Source: Negativicutes bacterium (lineage in GTDB: Bacteria; Bacillota; Negativicutes; SKW292). From it: a DNA stretch of 12,416 nucleotides. Position 1 is the first letter of the stretch. Each line of letters starts with the position of its first letter. The notes below the pieces were generated by a model. The model made no database searches. It saw only the letters and a program-made list of their open reading frames with translations, and was not told the DNA's origin. Made by a program: the position numbers and the translations under genes. Location: assembly GCA_026416215.1 (NCBI GenBank), contig JAOAFP010000032.1, positions 1-12,416 of the forward strand. Reading direction: 5' to 3'. This document shows positions 1 through 6,736 of this stretch, piece by piece.

Positions 1-102
1 TATGAGTGGAAGGGCGGATTTATGGCCGCGGTTCAGACTGGCACTGCAAAGGTTGTGCCGATGAAAAAGGGAATGAGTGAAGGACGGAGAATTTTTCTGT
101 AA
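1..102 (+). CDS. 3' end of an unidentified protein (5' truncated by the window)
   Basis: Frame 1 is open from the first base to a TAA at 100-102 and encodes 33 residues, ending in ...GRRIFL. It is co-directional with sdaAB and ends 42 bp before its start, so it is probably the upstream member of the same transcription unit. The fragment is too short to identify. The pattern MxAxQxGxAxxVP faintly recalls the C-terminal region of 6-phosphofructokinases, but the usual residues after it are missing, so I do not make that call. An internal ATG at 61 could open a 13-residue peptide, but the frame is open across it to the window edge. Confidence 0.45.
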   Translation, partial: YEWKGGFMAAVQTGTAKVVPMKKGMSEGRRIFL

Positions 103-110
103 ACGACCAT

Positions 111-150
111 GAGAGGGTGATAGAATGACTGAGAGGGTGATAGAATGACT
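111..150 (+). repeat. Exact 20-bp tandem duplication of RBS plus start codon ahead of sdaAB
   Basis: The 20-bp unit GAGAGGGTGATAGAATGACT occurs twice back to back (111-130 and 131-150) with no mismatch. Each copy carries a purine-rich ribosome binding site (GAGAGGGTGA) and an ATG. Copy 2 supplies the real sdaAB start at 145. Copy 1 supplies an ATG at 125 that opens a 7-codon reading frame ending in TGA at 146-148, which overlaps the sdaAB ATG as ATGA. Because 20 is not a multiple of three, the first ATG is out of frame with sdaAB. The arrangement could couple sdaAB translation to the mini-ORF, or it may be a recent slippage duplication or an assembly error. Confidence 0.9.
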
Positions 151-801
151 CTGTTTGATATAATCGGGCCGGTGATGATCGGCCCGTCCAGCTCGCATAC
201 CGCCGGGGCGGTGCGTCTGGGGCTGATGGCGAGGAATGTGCTGGGGTGTCAGCCGGAAAAGGCTGATATTTACCTGCATGGTTCATTTCGCTGTACCTAC
301 CGTGGCCACGGCACCGATCGGGCGCTGGTGGGAGGCCTGCTGGGTTATCCGACGGATGATACCAGAATCCGTGACAGCTTCCGTCATGCAGCCGACAGCA
401 ACTTGCAGTACCGCTTCATTCCGGCCGATCTGGGGGATGTTCACCCTAATACGGTGAAGTTTGAACTGACCGGACAAGGCAGGCAGTGTACAGTTGTTGG
501 CTGCTCGGTTGGCGGGGGAGCGGTTGAGGTGACCAACATCAATGGCTACAAGGTGAAGCTGACTGGTGAGCTGCCGGCACTGGTGGTCCCGCACATTGAC
601 CGGGCCGGCTATATAGCCAAGGTTTCGGGAATTCTGGGAGCGGAGGAGATTAACATTGCGGCGATGCACGTCGGCCGCAACCAACGTGGCGGAACGGCAC
701 TGATGATCATCGAAACCGACCAGATGATAGACTCGGTGTTGCTGCAGGTTATTGACCGCATTCCCGGGGTGTCGGGCAGTTTTGTGATTGCTCCGTTGTA
801 G
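145..801 (+). CDS. sdaAB: L-serine dehydratase, iron-sulfur-dependent, beta subunit
   Basis: This is the small subunit (218 aa) of the two-subunit, [4Fe-4S]-dependent cytosolic L-serine ammonia-lyase, which converts L-serine to pyruvate and ammonia. The N-terminus carries the family motif GPSSSHTAG (residues 13-21), followed by the beta-domain motif HPNT (100-103). A C-terminal ACT domain (about 146-218) contains INIAAMHVGR and the GGxALMIIE strand; ACT domains commonly bind amino acids, so serine or another ligand may regulate the enzyme. Length fits the Firmicutes-type separate beta subunit. The start is the ATG at 145, 4 bp after GAGAGGGTGA, inside the second copy of a tandem duplication. 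The alpha-subunit gene follows 13 bp downstream with its own strong RBS. Confidence 0.95.
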   Translation: MTLFDIIGPVMIGPSSSHTAGAVRLGLMARNVLGCQPEKADIYLHGSFRCTYRGHGTDRALVGGLLGYPTDDTRIRDSFRHAADSNLQYRFIPADLGDVHPNTVKFELTGQGRQCTVVGCSVGGGAVEVTNINGYKVKLTGELPALVVPHIDRAGYIAKVSGILGAEEINIAAMHVGRNQRGGTALMIIETDQMIDSVLLQVIDRIPGVSGSFVIAPL

Positions 802-814
802 GAGGGAGATACCG

Positions 815-1699
815 ATGGAGATAAAAAATTTAGTTCAGCTGTCCGAACTGGCCGAAAAGGATGGACTAAGCCTGGGACGGGCGGCAATAAGGCTGGAGGC
901 CGCCGAACAACAGGTGACCGAAGAGGAGATTGAGCGGGAACTCATCCGGCGGGCTGAGATAATGAAACGGTCGGTGGCGACCGGTCTGGAAGGGATGAAA
1001 ACAGCCAGCGGCCTGGTGGGCGATCAGGGGAGGCGGATGCGCGGTTACCTGGGTCAGACCAAGTGTCTGGCCAGTCCGTTATATGCCAAGGCTATGGCCT
1101 ATGCTCTGGCCGCCAATGAGTGCAACGCGGGCATGGGCGTGATCGTGGCTGCTCCCACTGCCGGTGCCAGCGGAGTGTTGCCGGCACTAGTCTGTGCGAT
1201 GGAGGAGGAGATGTCCGTTACCGGAACGAAATTGGCCGAGGCCCTGGCGGCAGCCGGGGCAGTGGGGGCGGTCATTGCCCGCAACGCCTCGCTGTCTGGT
1301 GCTGAGGGGGGATGTCAGGCAGAGTGTGGTTCAGCTGCGGCCATGGCGGCGGCAGCGGCGGTTGAAATGCTGGGAGGTAGCCGGGAACAGGCTCTGCAGG
1401 CTGCTGCCATGGCTTTGCAGGGGATGCTAGGGCTGGTTTGCGATCCGGTGGCCGGACTGGTGGAAATACCGTGCGTACACCGCAATGCTGGTGCTGTGAC
1501 CCAGGCCCTGATGGCGGCTGACATGGCCATGGCCGGGGTCACCTTTGCCATCCCGGTTGACGAGGTTATTGAGGTTATGGGGAAAATAGGCCGGGTGCTG
1601 CCAGTGGCATTGCGCGAAACGGCACTGGGCGGGCTTGCCGCCTCGCCGACCGGGCGGGCTATAGCTGAGCGGGTGCTGGGGAAAGACAGTCAGTGCTGA
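815..1699 (+). CDS. sdaAA: L-serine dehydratase, iron-sulfur-dependent, alpha subunit
   Basis: This is the large, cluster-binding subunit (294 aa) that pairs with SdaAB. Visible family marks are APTAGASG (113-120), the GAEGGCQAECGSA region with Cys167 and Cys171, and CDPVAGLVEIPC with Cys209 and Cys220. These are the conserved cysteines from which the family draws its [4Fe-4S] ligands; the cluster dehydrates serine through an open iron site. I chose the ATG at 815 because GGAGGGAGAT (801-810) sits right before it. A longer reading from 788 would overlap sdaAB and lacks such a site. The last 7 bp overlap the GTG start of the permease gene, which implies translational coupling of the dehydratase to the transporter. 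Confidence 0.95.
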   Translation: MEIKNLVQLSELAEKDGLSLGRAAIRLEAAEQQVTEEEIERELIRRAEIMKRSVATGLEGMKTASGLVGDQGRRMRGYLGQTKCLASPLYAKAMAYALAANECNAGMGVIVAAPTAGASGVLPALVCAMEEEMSVTGTKLAEALAAAGAVGAVIARNASLSGAEGGCQAECGSAAAMAAAAAVEMLGGSREQALQAAAMALQGMLGLVCDPVAGLVEIPCVHRNAGAVTQALMAADMAMAGVTFAIPVDEVIEVMGKIGRVLPVALRETALGGLAASPTGRAIAERVLGKDSQC

Positions 1700-3426
1700 C
1701 CGGGTTTAATAACATCCGCCGCGGCTTTGAATGGATGGACTTGCTGGTGGCGGTGTTCGTGTTCGCCCTTCTCTACGCCATCGTCCATCTGGGAGAGGGC
1801 ATGAATGTCAGTTTTGAGCCAAGCCAGCCGCCGGCCATTGACCTTGATCCAGGTGCTTTGCCATATTATGCCGGACGATCGCTGCTGCGGATGTTCATCG
1901 CGTTTGCCGCCAGCCTGTTGTTTACCTTTAGTTATGGTTACGTTGCCGCCAAAAGCAGGACGGCCGGAAAATTTATGATCCCTCTGCTGGATGTCCTGCA
2001 ATCCATACCGGTGCTGGGATTTCTTTCGGTGCTGATCACCGGGTGCATGGCTGTTTTTCCCGGCAGTCTCCTCGGGCTTGAACTGGCATCGATTCTGGCT
2101 ATTTTTACCGGTCAGGCCTGGAATATGACCTTCAGCTTCTACCACTCCCTGATTACCGTGCCGCACGATTTGCAGGAGGCGTCGGCGGTGCTGAGGCTTA
2201 ACTGGTGGCAGCGGCTGGTCCGGCTCGAGATGCCCTACTCGATGATCGGACTGACCTGGAACAGCATGATGGCGTTTGGCGGCGGGTGGTTTTTTCTGGC
2301 GGCATCGGAAGCCATAAGCGTGCTGGGGGACAATTTCCGCCTGCCCGGGGTGGGGTCCTACATGGCGACGGCGATTGCCGACGGCAACATGGCAGCCATT
2401 GTATACTCCATCGTAACCATGGTGTTACTGGTTGTGCTCGTCGATCAGTTTTTCTGGCGGCCACTGGTGGTCTGGACGCAGAAATTCAAGATGGAGATGG
2501 TGGACAGTACCGAACAGCCAACGTCGTGGGCGCACGACATTTTGCAGCAGTCCAAGCTGGTGGCGTTTTTGAATGATATCCTGGTCGAGCGGCTGGCTGG
2601 CGGGTTTTACCGGTCTGTCAACCGGCTGGTCGAGGCCATGGCAGTTACCAGCCGACGGGGCAAAAAGGTAGCTGGCATCCTGTTGACGGCTGCCAGGTGG
2701 GGGCTGGTCGTGGGCATGGTCTATCATGCCGGGCAGTACGCCTATGCCGGCTGGCAACAGCTGTCCACGGTGGATGCCGGACAGGTGCTGGCGGTGTTCC
2801 GGTTGGGGGCGTTGACTTTTGGCCGGGTGACAATTGCCATTTTTCTGGCCGTGCTCTGGACATTGCCGGTTGGGGTCTGGATTGGTCTCAATCCCCGTCT
2901 GGCGAGGTTTCTCCAGCCGGTGGTGCAGATTGCGGCGTCTTTCCCGGCTAACATGCTTTTTCCGTTTGTAACGGTTTTTTATCTCAGGCACAGCGTAAAT
3001 TTTGAGTGGGGGGCAATACCGCTGATGATGCTGGGAACTCAGTGGTACATACTGTTCAATGTCATTGCCGGGGCGATTGCCATTCCCAACGATTTGCGCG
3101 AGGCCAGCCGGATTTTCAATCTGTCGCTGATCAAACGGTGGCAGAAAATGGTGTTGCCGGGCATCTTCCCCTACCTGATCACCGGAATTATCACCGCGTC
3201 CGGCGGGGCATGGAATGCCAGCATTGTGTCCGAACTGGTCAGCTGGGAAGGGAAGGATCTGGTGGCCAGAGGGCTGGGATCGTACATAAATGCGGTTACC
3301 ACCGCCGGCGACTGGCCCAGCATAATTCTGGGAATTGCCGTGATGTGCGTATTTGTGGTAGCCGTAAACCGTCTGGTGTGGCGGCCGCTGTACGCCCTTG
3401 CCGAAGAAAAATACCGTTTGGGGTGA
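1693..3426 (+). CDS. ABC transporter permease with two fused BPD_transp_1 domains (anion-type, COG4986-like)
   Basis: This 577-aa membrane protein has two tandem permease halves. Each has several hydrophobic segments and an EAA loop that contacts the ATPase: about residues 161-180 (QEASAVLRL...LEMPY) and 469-490 (REASRIFNL...VLPG). Each half ends with a similar WRPL segment (255-258 and 563-566), so the protein is an internal duplication. It resembles the duplicated permease of nitrate/sulfonate/bicarbonate-type systems (NrtB/SsuC/TauC superfamily); the true substrate cannot be read from sequence. The start is the GTG at 1693, 7 bp after GGGGAAAG and overlapping sdaAA by 7 bp; an ATG at 1735 is a possible alternative. 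The ATPase gene follows 9 bp later. No substrate-binding protein gene lies in the window. Confidence 0.88.
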   Translation: MLTGFNNIRRGFEWMDLLVAVFVFALLYAIVHLGEGMNVSFEPSQPPAIDLDPGALPYYAGRSLLRMFIAFAASLLFTFSYGYVAAKSRTAGKFMIPLLDVLQSIPVLGFLSVLITGCMAVFPGSLLGLELASILAIFTGQAWNMTFSFYHSLITVPHDLQEASAVLRLNWWQRLVRLEMPYSMIGLTWNSMMAFGGGWFFLAASEAISVLGDNFRLPGVGSYMATAIADGNMAAIVYSIVTMVLLVVLVDQFFWRPLVVWTQKFKMEMVDSTEQPTSWAHDILQQSKLVAFLNDILVERLAGGFYRSVNRLVEAMAVTSRRGKKVAGILLTAARWGLVVGMVYHAGQYAYAGWQQLSTVDAGQVLAVFRLGALTFGRVTIAIFLAVLWTLPVGVWIGLNPRLARFLQPVVQIAASFPANMLFPFVTVFYLRHSVNFEWGAIPLMMLGTQWYILFNVIAGAIAIPNDLREASRIFNLSLIKRWQKMVLPGIFPYLITGIITASGGAWNASIVSELVSWEGKDLVARGLGSYINAVTTAGDWPSIILGIAVMCVFVVAVNRLVWRPLYALAEEKYRLG

Positions 3427-3435
3427 GGAGGGAAG

Positions 3436-4725
3436 ATGGCCAGGGCACTTATTGAACTGCGAAACGTGTTCAGACAGTACGACATCCGCGGGGAAAGCGA
3501 TGCCATCGTACTGGAAAACATAAATCTTACCGTTTTTGAGGATGAGTTTCTGGCCATTCTCGGCCCGTCCGGCTCGGGTAAGTCGACTTTGCTGAGAATT
3601 ATTGCCGGGCTGGTACCGGCGACTATCGGCAAGGTCTATTACCTGGGCAAGAGTATAACCGGGGTTAATCCGGGGGTGGCAATGGTGTTCCAGTCGTTTG
3701 CTCTTTTTCCCTGGCTTACGGTCAGGGAAAACGTGATGCTTGGACTGGAAGGGAAGAGGCTGAAGCCGGCCGAACGGGAGGAAAAAACCCTCAAGGCGAT
3801 CGACATGGTCGGTCTGGATGGTTATGAAAACGCCTATCCCAAGGAACTTTCCGGAGGAATGCGCCAACGGGTGGGTCTGGGCCGGGCACTGGTCAACGAT
3901 CCGGACGTGTTGCTAATGGATGAGCCGTTTTCGGCACTGGATGTTCTGACGGCGGAAAATCTGCGCCGCGACATGCTCGAGTTATGGTTGGAAAAAAAGA
4001 TAACCACCAAGTCGATCATCATGGTCACCCACGGGATCGAGGAGGCGGTGTACATGGCCGACCGGGCGTTGGTCCTGTCGAGCGGGCCGGCCAGAATCAT
4101 CGAGGATATCAAGATTGAACTGCCGCGCTGGCGGGACAAAAACTCTCCTGAATTCAGCGACATGGTCGATCGCCTGTACTCGATCATGATCAAAAAGCAG
4201 ACTCAGGAAGCCAAAGCCGAAACAACGGCTGATACCAGTGAGTGGTCGCCGGTCCCGGTGGTTTCGGCTGGAGCGCTTACCGGGTTTCTGGAGCTGCTGG
4301 AGGATAACAACGAAAAAGCTGATCTCTACAGGCTGGCTGAACGGTTTGTCATGGAAATTGATGATTTTCTGCCGATTGTTGAAGCTGCCAGCCTGCTGAA
4401 TCTAGCCCGGATTGTCGAGGGAGACATCGAACTCACCCCGGAAGGGGCGAGGTTTGCCAGGGCGACGGTTCTTGAGCGTAAGGAGCTTTTCCGCGAGCAG
4501 CTGGTGAAGTATGTGCCGTTTGTCAATAAAATCGTCAAAATTCTTGATGCCAAGTCCAATAAGCAGATGGATATAGATTTTTTTAAAGAGATGCTGAGCC
4601 ATCATTTTTCACCGAAAGAGACTGACCGGCAGATGAGCATAATCATTAACTGGGGCCGGTACGCTGAGCTTTTTGACTACGACGACGACAGCGAGCGGCT
4701 GTTTATTGAAAGGGACGAAGATTAA
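3436..4725 (+). CDS. ABC transporter ATP-binding protein with AAA-associated C-terminal domain
   Basis: This 429-aa protein powers the permease encoded just upstream. The NrtD/SsuB/TauB-type ATPase domain fills residues 1-250: Walker A GPSGSGKST (43-51), Q-loop Gln86, signature LSGGMRQR (138-145), Walker B LLMDEP (159-164), D-loop SALD (166-169) and switch His199. After a polar linker (about 252-275) comes a second domain (about 275-425) that matches my recollection of the AAA-associated C-terminal family (PF09821/COG4754), a helical, winged-helix-like module found on this ATPase subclass and possibly regulatory. The start is the ATG at 3436 after GAGGAGGGAAG. The C-terminus is very acidic (FDYDDDSE, ERDED). 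The gene ends 15 bp before ftsY. Confidence 0.88.
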   Translation: MARALIELRNVFRQYDIRGESDAIVLENINLTVFEDEFLAILGPSGSGKSTLLRIIAGLVPATIGKVYYLGKSITGVNPGVAMVFQSFALFPWLTVRENVMLGLEGKRLKPAEREEKTLKAIDMVGLDGYENAYPKELSGGMRQRVGLGRALVNDPDVLLMDEPFSALDVLTAENLRRDMLELWLEKKITTKSIIMVTHGIEEAVYMADRALVLSSGPARIIEDIKIELPRWRDKNSPEFSDMVDRLYSIMIKKQTQEAKAETTADTSEWSPVPVVSAGALTGFLELLEDNNEKADLYRLAERFVMEIDDFLPIVEAASLLNLARIVEGDIELTPEGARFARATVLERKELFREQLVKYVPFVNKIVKILDAKSNKQMDIDFFKEMLSHHFSPKETDRQMSIIINWGRYAELFDYDDDSERLFIERDED

Positions 4726-4740
4726 CGGAGTGTAGGAACT

Positions 4741-5649
4741 GTGGGATTGTTTGACCGTCTGAAACAGAGTCTGACCAAAACCCGGGCGGCCTTGTCGGAA
4801 AAAGTCGAGCGTCTGGTGTCCGGGGCGATAACGGTCGACGAGCAGCTAATCGAAGATTTGCACGATGCCCTGATCAGTTCGGATATAGGAGTGAATATTG
4901 CCGGAGAAATGATTTCCGAACTGCGGAAAGCGGTAAATTCAGGACAGATCCGCGATGCCGGGGAAATAAGGTCCTGGTTGCGGGAGAGTATTGCATTGCT
5001 AATGGTCGATGATGACGACGGTCAGCATTTGTTGCCGAGCCGGCTGAAGGTGGATGTGGTAATTGGCGTTAATGGCGTGGGCAAAACCACATCGATTGCC
5101 AAAATGGCTCATTTCCACCAGCAGCGTGGCGAGCGGGTGCTGATCGCGGCGGCCGATACATTCCGGGCGGCGGCCGTGGAACAGATCGAAATCTGGGCAC
5201 GACGCACCGGCACCGGGGTGGTGAAACACACCGCCGGAGCGGACCCGGCGGCGGTGGTGTACGATGCGATCAGCGCCGCCAAAGCGCGCAGCATCGACCG
5301 ACTGATCGTGGATACGGCCGGCCGTTTGCATAACAAGGCCAATCTTATTGAAGAGATGAAAAAAATCACCCGGGTGATTGAGCGCGAGGCGGCCGAAGCT
5401 GAACGGCGGGTACTGCTGGTTATCGATGCCACGACCGGACAGAACGCTTTGGCACAGGCTAAGGTGTTTGCTGAAAGCCTGACTGTTGACGGCGTAATAT
5501 TGACTAAACTCGATGGCACCGCCCGCGGGGGGGTGGCGGTAGCGGTAAAAAGAGAGTTGGGTATTCCGGTGAAATGGGTGGGGACGGGTGAAACCCTTGA
5601 CGATCTGCAACCGTTCGACAGCCGGCAGTTCGCCCGGGCGCTACTGTGA
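4741..5649 (+). CDS. ftsY: Signal recognition particle receptor FtsY
   Basis: FtsY is the membrane-associated SRP GTPase that docks ribosome-Ffh complexes to SecYEG. The protein (302 aa) is an NG domain: N-terminal helical bundle (about 1-95), P-loop GVNGVGKTT (109-117), DTFRAAAVEQ (139-148, the SRP-GTPase insertion region), DTAGR (191-195), TKLDGTARGG (255-264) and the closing GTGETLDDLQPF (281-292). It lacks the long acidic A domain of E. coli FtsY, as is usual in Firmicutes; the basic, amphipathic N-terminus (MGLFDRLKQSLTKTR) can serve membrane binding. DTFRAAAVEQ and the terminal GTGE-DDLQPF motif favour FtsY over Ffh, as does the missing M domain. The start is GTG at 4741 with ACGGAG about 10 bp upstream. 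The usual neighbours smc, ylxM and ffh are not here. Confidence 0.95.
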   Translation: MGLFDRLKQSLTKTRAALSEKVERLVSGAITVDEQLIEDLHDALISSDIGVNIAGEMISELRKAVNSGQIRDAGEIRSWLRESIALLMVDDDDGQHLLPSRLKVDVVIGVNGVGKTTSIAKMAHFHQQRGERVLIAAADTFRAAAVEQIEIWARRTGTGVVKHTAGADPAAVVYDAISAAKARSIDRLIVDTAGRLHNKANLIEEMKKITRVIEREAAEAERRVLLVIDATTGQNALAQAKVFAESLTVDGVILTKLDGTARGGVAVAVKRELGIPVKWVGTGETLDDLQPFDSRQFARALL

Positions 5650-5677
5650 ACCAAATAGCTGATGGTGGGTGAGAATT

Positions 5678-6301
5678 ATGAAACTGGTAATCGGATTGGG
5701 CAATCCGGGTCGGCAGTATGTCGGAACCCGGCACAATATCGGCTTCATGGCCGTTGACAGGCTGGCGGAAAATTGGGGAGGGGTTCTCTGGAAGGAGAGG
5801 GAACGGTGCTTTGTCAGTGAAAATCGGCCGTATGGACCGGCGACCAAGGTTGTGCTGGCTAAACCGCAGACATATATGAACCTGAGCGGTGAGGCCGTGG
5901 CTGACCTGCTGGAATGGTACAAAATTCCGGTGGATGACGTGATAGTGATCTCCGATGACATCGACCTTACCCTGGGACGGATCAGGATCCGTCAGGGCGG
6001 TGGCTCGGGTGGACACCGAGGCTTGGCGTCAATTCTCAGATACCTGCCCAGCGATAATTTTGTCAGGATCAGGGTGGGGATCGGCCGGCCCCGGCAGGGG
6101 CGGGACGTGGCCGAGCATGTACTGAAGACATTTTTGCCCGAGGAAAGGGAAGAGGTAAACAATGCTGTGGCCAAGGCGGCGGCGGCAGTTGAATGTGTCA
6201 TCCGCCAGGGAGTGCTGGTGGCGATGAACGACTACAACCGGGTGATGAAGAATGAGACGATCGTCAGTGAGCGGCCGCCGGTCAGCGGCGGTGGGGAATG
6301 A
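5678..6301 (+). CDS. pth: Peptidyl-tRNA hydrolase
   Basis: Pth cleaves the ester bond of peptidyl-tRNAs released prematurely from ribosomes and so recycles tRNA. The 207-aa protein shows the family start LVIGLGNPGRQY and the catalytic and substrate residues Asn9, His19, Asn68 (in TYMNLSG) and Asp93 (ISDDIDL), plus the GGGSGGHRG loop with His113. I chose the ATG at 5678, a few bases after GGTGGGTGAG; a GTG at 5669 would add three residues but overlaps that site. The C-terminus runs on about 15 residues past the usual end as a polar, glycine-ending tail (PPVSGGGE). It sits 28 bp after ftsY, co-directional, and 69 bp before the receiver gene. Confidence 0.95.
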   Translation: MKLVIGLGNPGRQYVGTRHNIGFMAVDRLAENWGGVLWKERERCFVSENRPYGPATKVVLAKPQTYMNLSGEAVADLLEWYKIPVDDVIVISDDIDLTLGRIRIRQGGGSGGHRGLASILRYLPSDNFVRIRVGIGRPRQGRDVAEHVLKTFLPEEREEVNNAVAKAAAAVECVIRQGVLVAMNDYNRVMKNETIVSERPPVSGGGE

Positions 6302-6370
6302 ACGTTGCCGGAAACGGGCGGCAGTTTGGCCGGGAGGATATGAAGGTATGTTTGCTGGTGGGGAGTGTTT

Positions 6371-6736
6371 ATGGCGAGGATAATGCTGGCTGACGACGCA
6401 TCGTTTATGCGGCTGGTGCTGCGGGAGATATTGACCGCTGCCGGCCATACGGTGGTGGCAGAGGCGGAAAACGGGATTGATGCGGTCAAAATTTACATGG
6501 CCGTCCGGCCTGAACTTCTGGTTCTGGATATAACTATGCCGTTCATGGACGGGCTCAGAGCCCTTAGGGAAATCAGAAGCCGCGACAGCGACGCCCGGGT
6601 GCTTATGTGCAGTGCAATGGGTCAGAAGCGGATGGTTGAGGAAGCAATGCAACTGGGAGCTGTGGGATTTGTTGTAAAGCCATTCGACCGGCAAAAGGTG
6701 CTGGATGAAATAAACAGCGTTCTGGGTGTGCGGTGA
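6371..6736 (+). CDS. Stand-alone CheY-like response regulator receiver
   Basis: This 121-aa protein is a single receiver domain with no output domain. The phosphorylation site is complete: acidic pocket Asp8/Asp9 (LADDAS), acceptor Asp53 (VLDITMP), switch Ser81 and Lys103 (VKPF). The stretch MCSAMGQ (79-85) is typical of Firmicutes chemotaxis CheY proteins, so a role at the flagellar switch is likely, but no chemotaxis or kinase gene is in the window, so the cognate kinase is unknown. The start is the ATG at 6371, 5 bp after GGTGGGGAG; a GTG at 6365 falls inside that site. Its stop overlaps the next gene's start as GTGA (6733-6736), which implies coupled translation. Confidence 0.88.
   Translation: MARIMLADDASFMRLVLREILTAAGHTVVAEAENGIDAVKIYMAVRPELLVLDITMPFMDGLRALREIRSRDSDARVLMCSAMGQKRMVEEAMQLGAVGFVVKPFDRQKVLDEINSVLGVR

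Noticed and set aside
788..814. Upstream start for sdaAA adding nine residues
   Set aside because: It would overlap sdaAB and lacks an RBS, whereas ATG 815 follows GGAGGGAGAT directly.
1690..2166. 158-codon minus-strand frame across the start of the permease gene
   Set aside because: Antisense shadow of the permease; low-complexity polar composition and no recognisable domain.
2425..3867. 480-codon open frame on the minus strand
   Set aside because: It lies opposite the well-supported permease and ATPase genes, is rich in Pro, His, Gln and Arg as GC-rich antisense frames are, and shows no known motif.
6271..6295. GC-rich inverted repeat (GCCGC/GCGGC) at the end of pth as a terminator
   Set aside because: It lies within the coding sequence, has a short stem and is not followed by a T-run.
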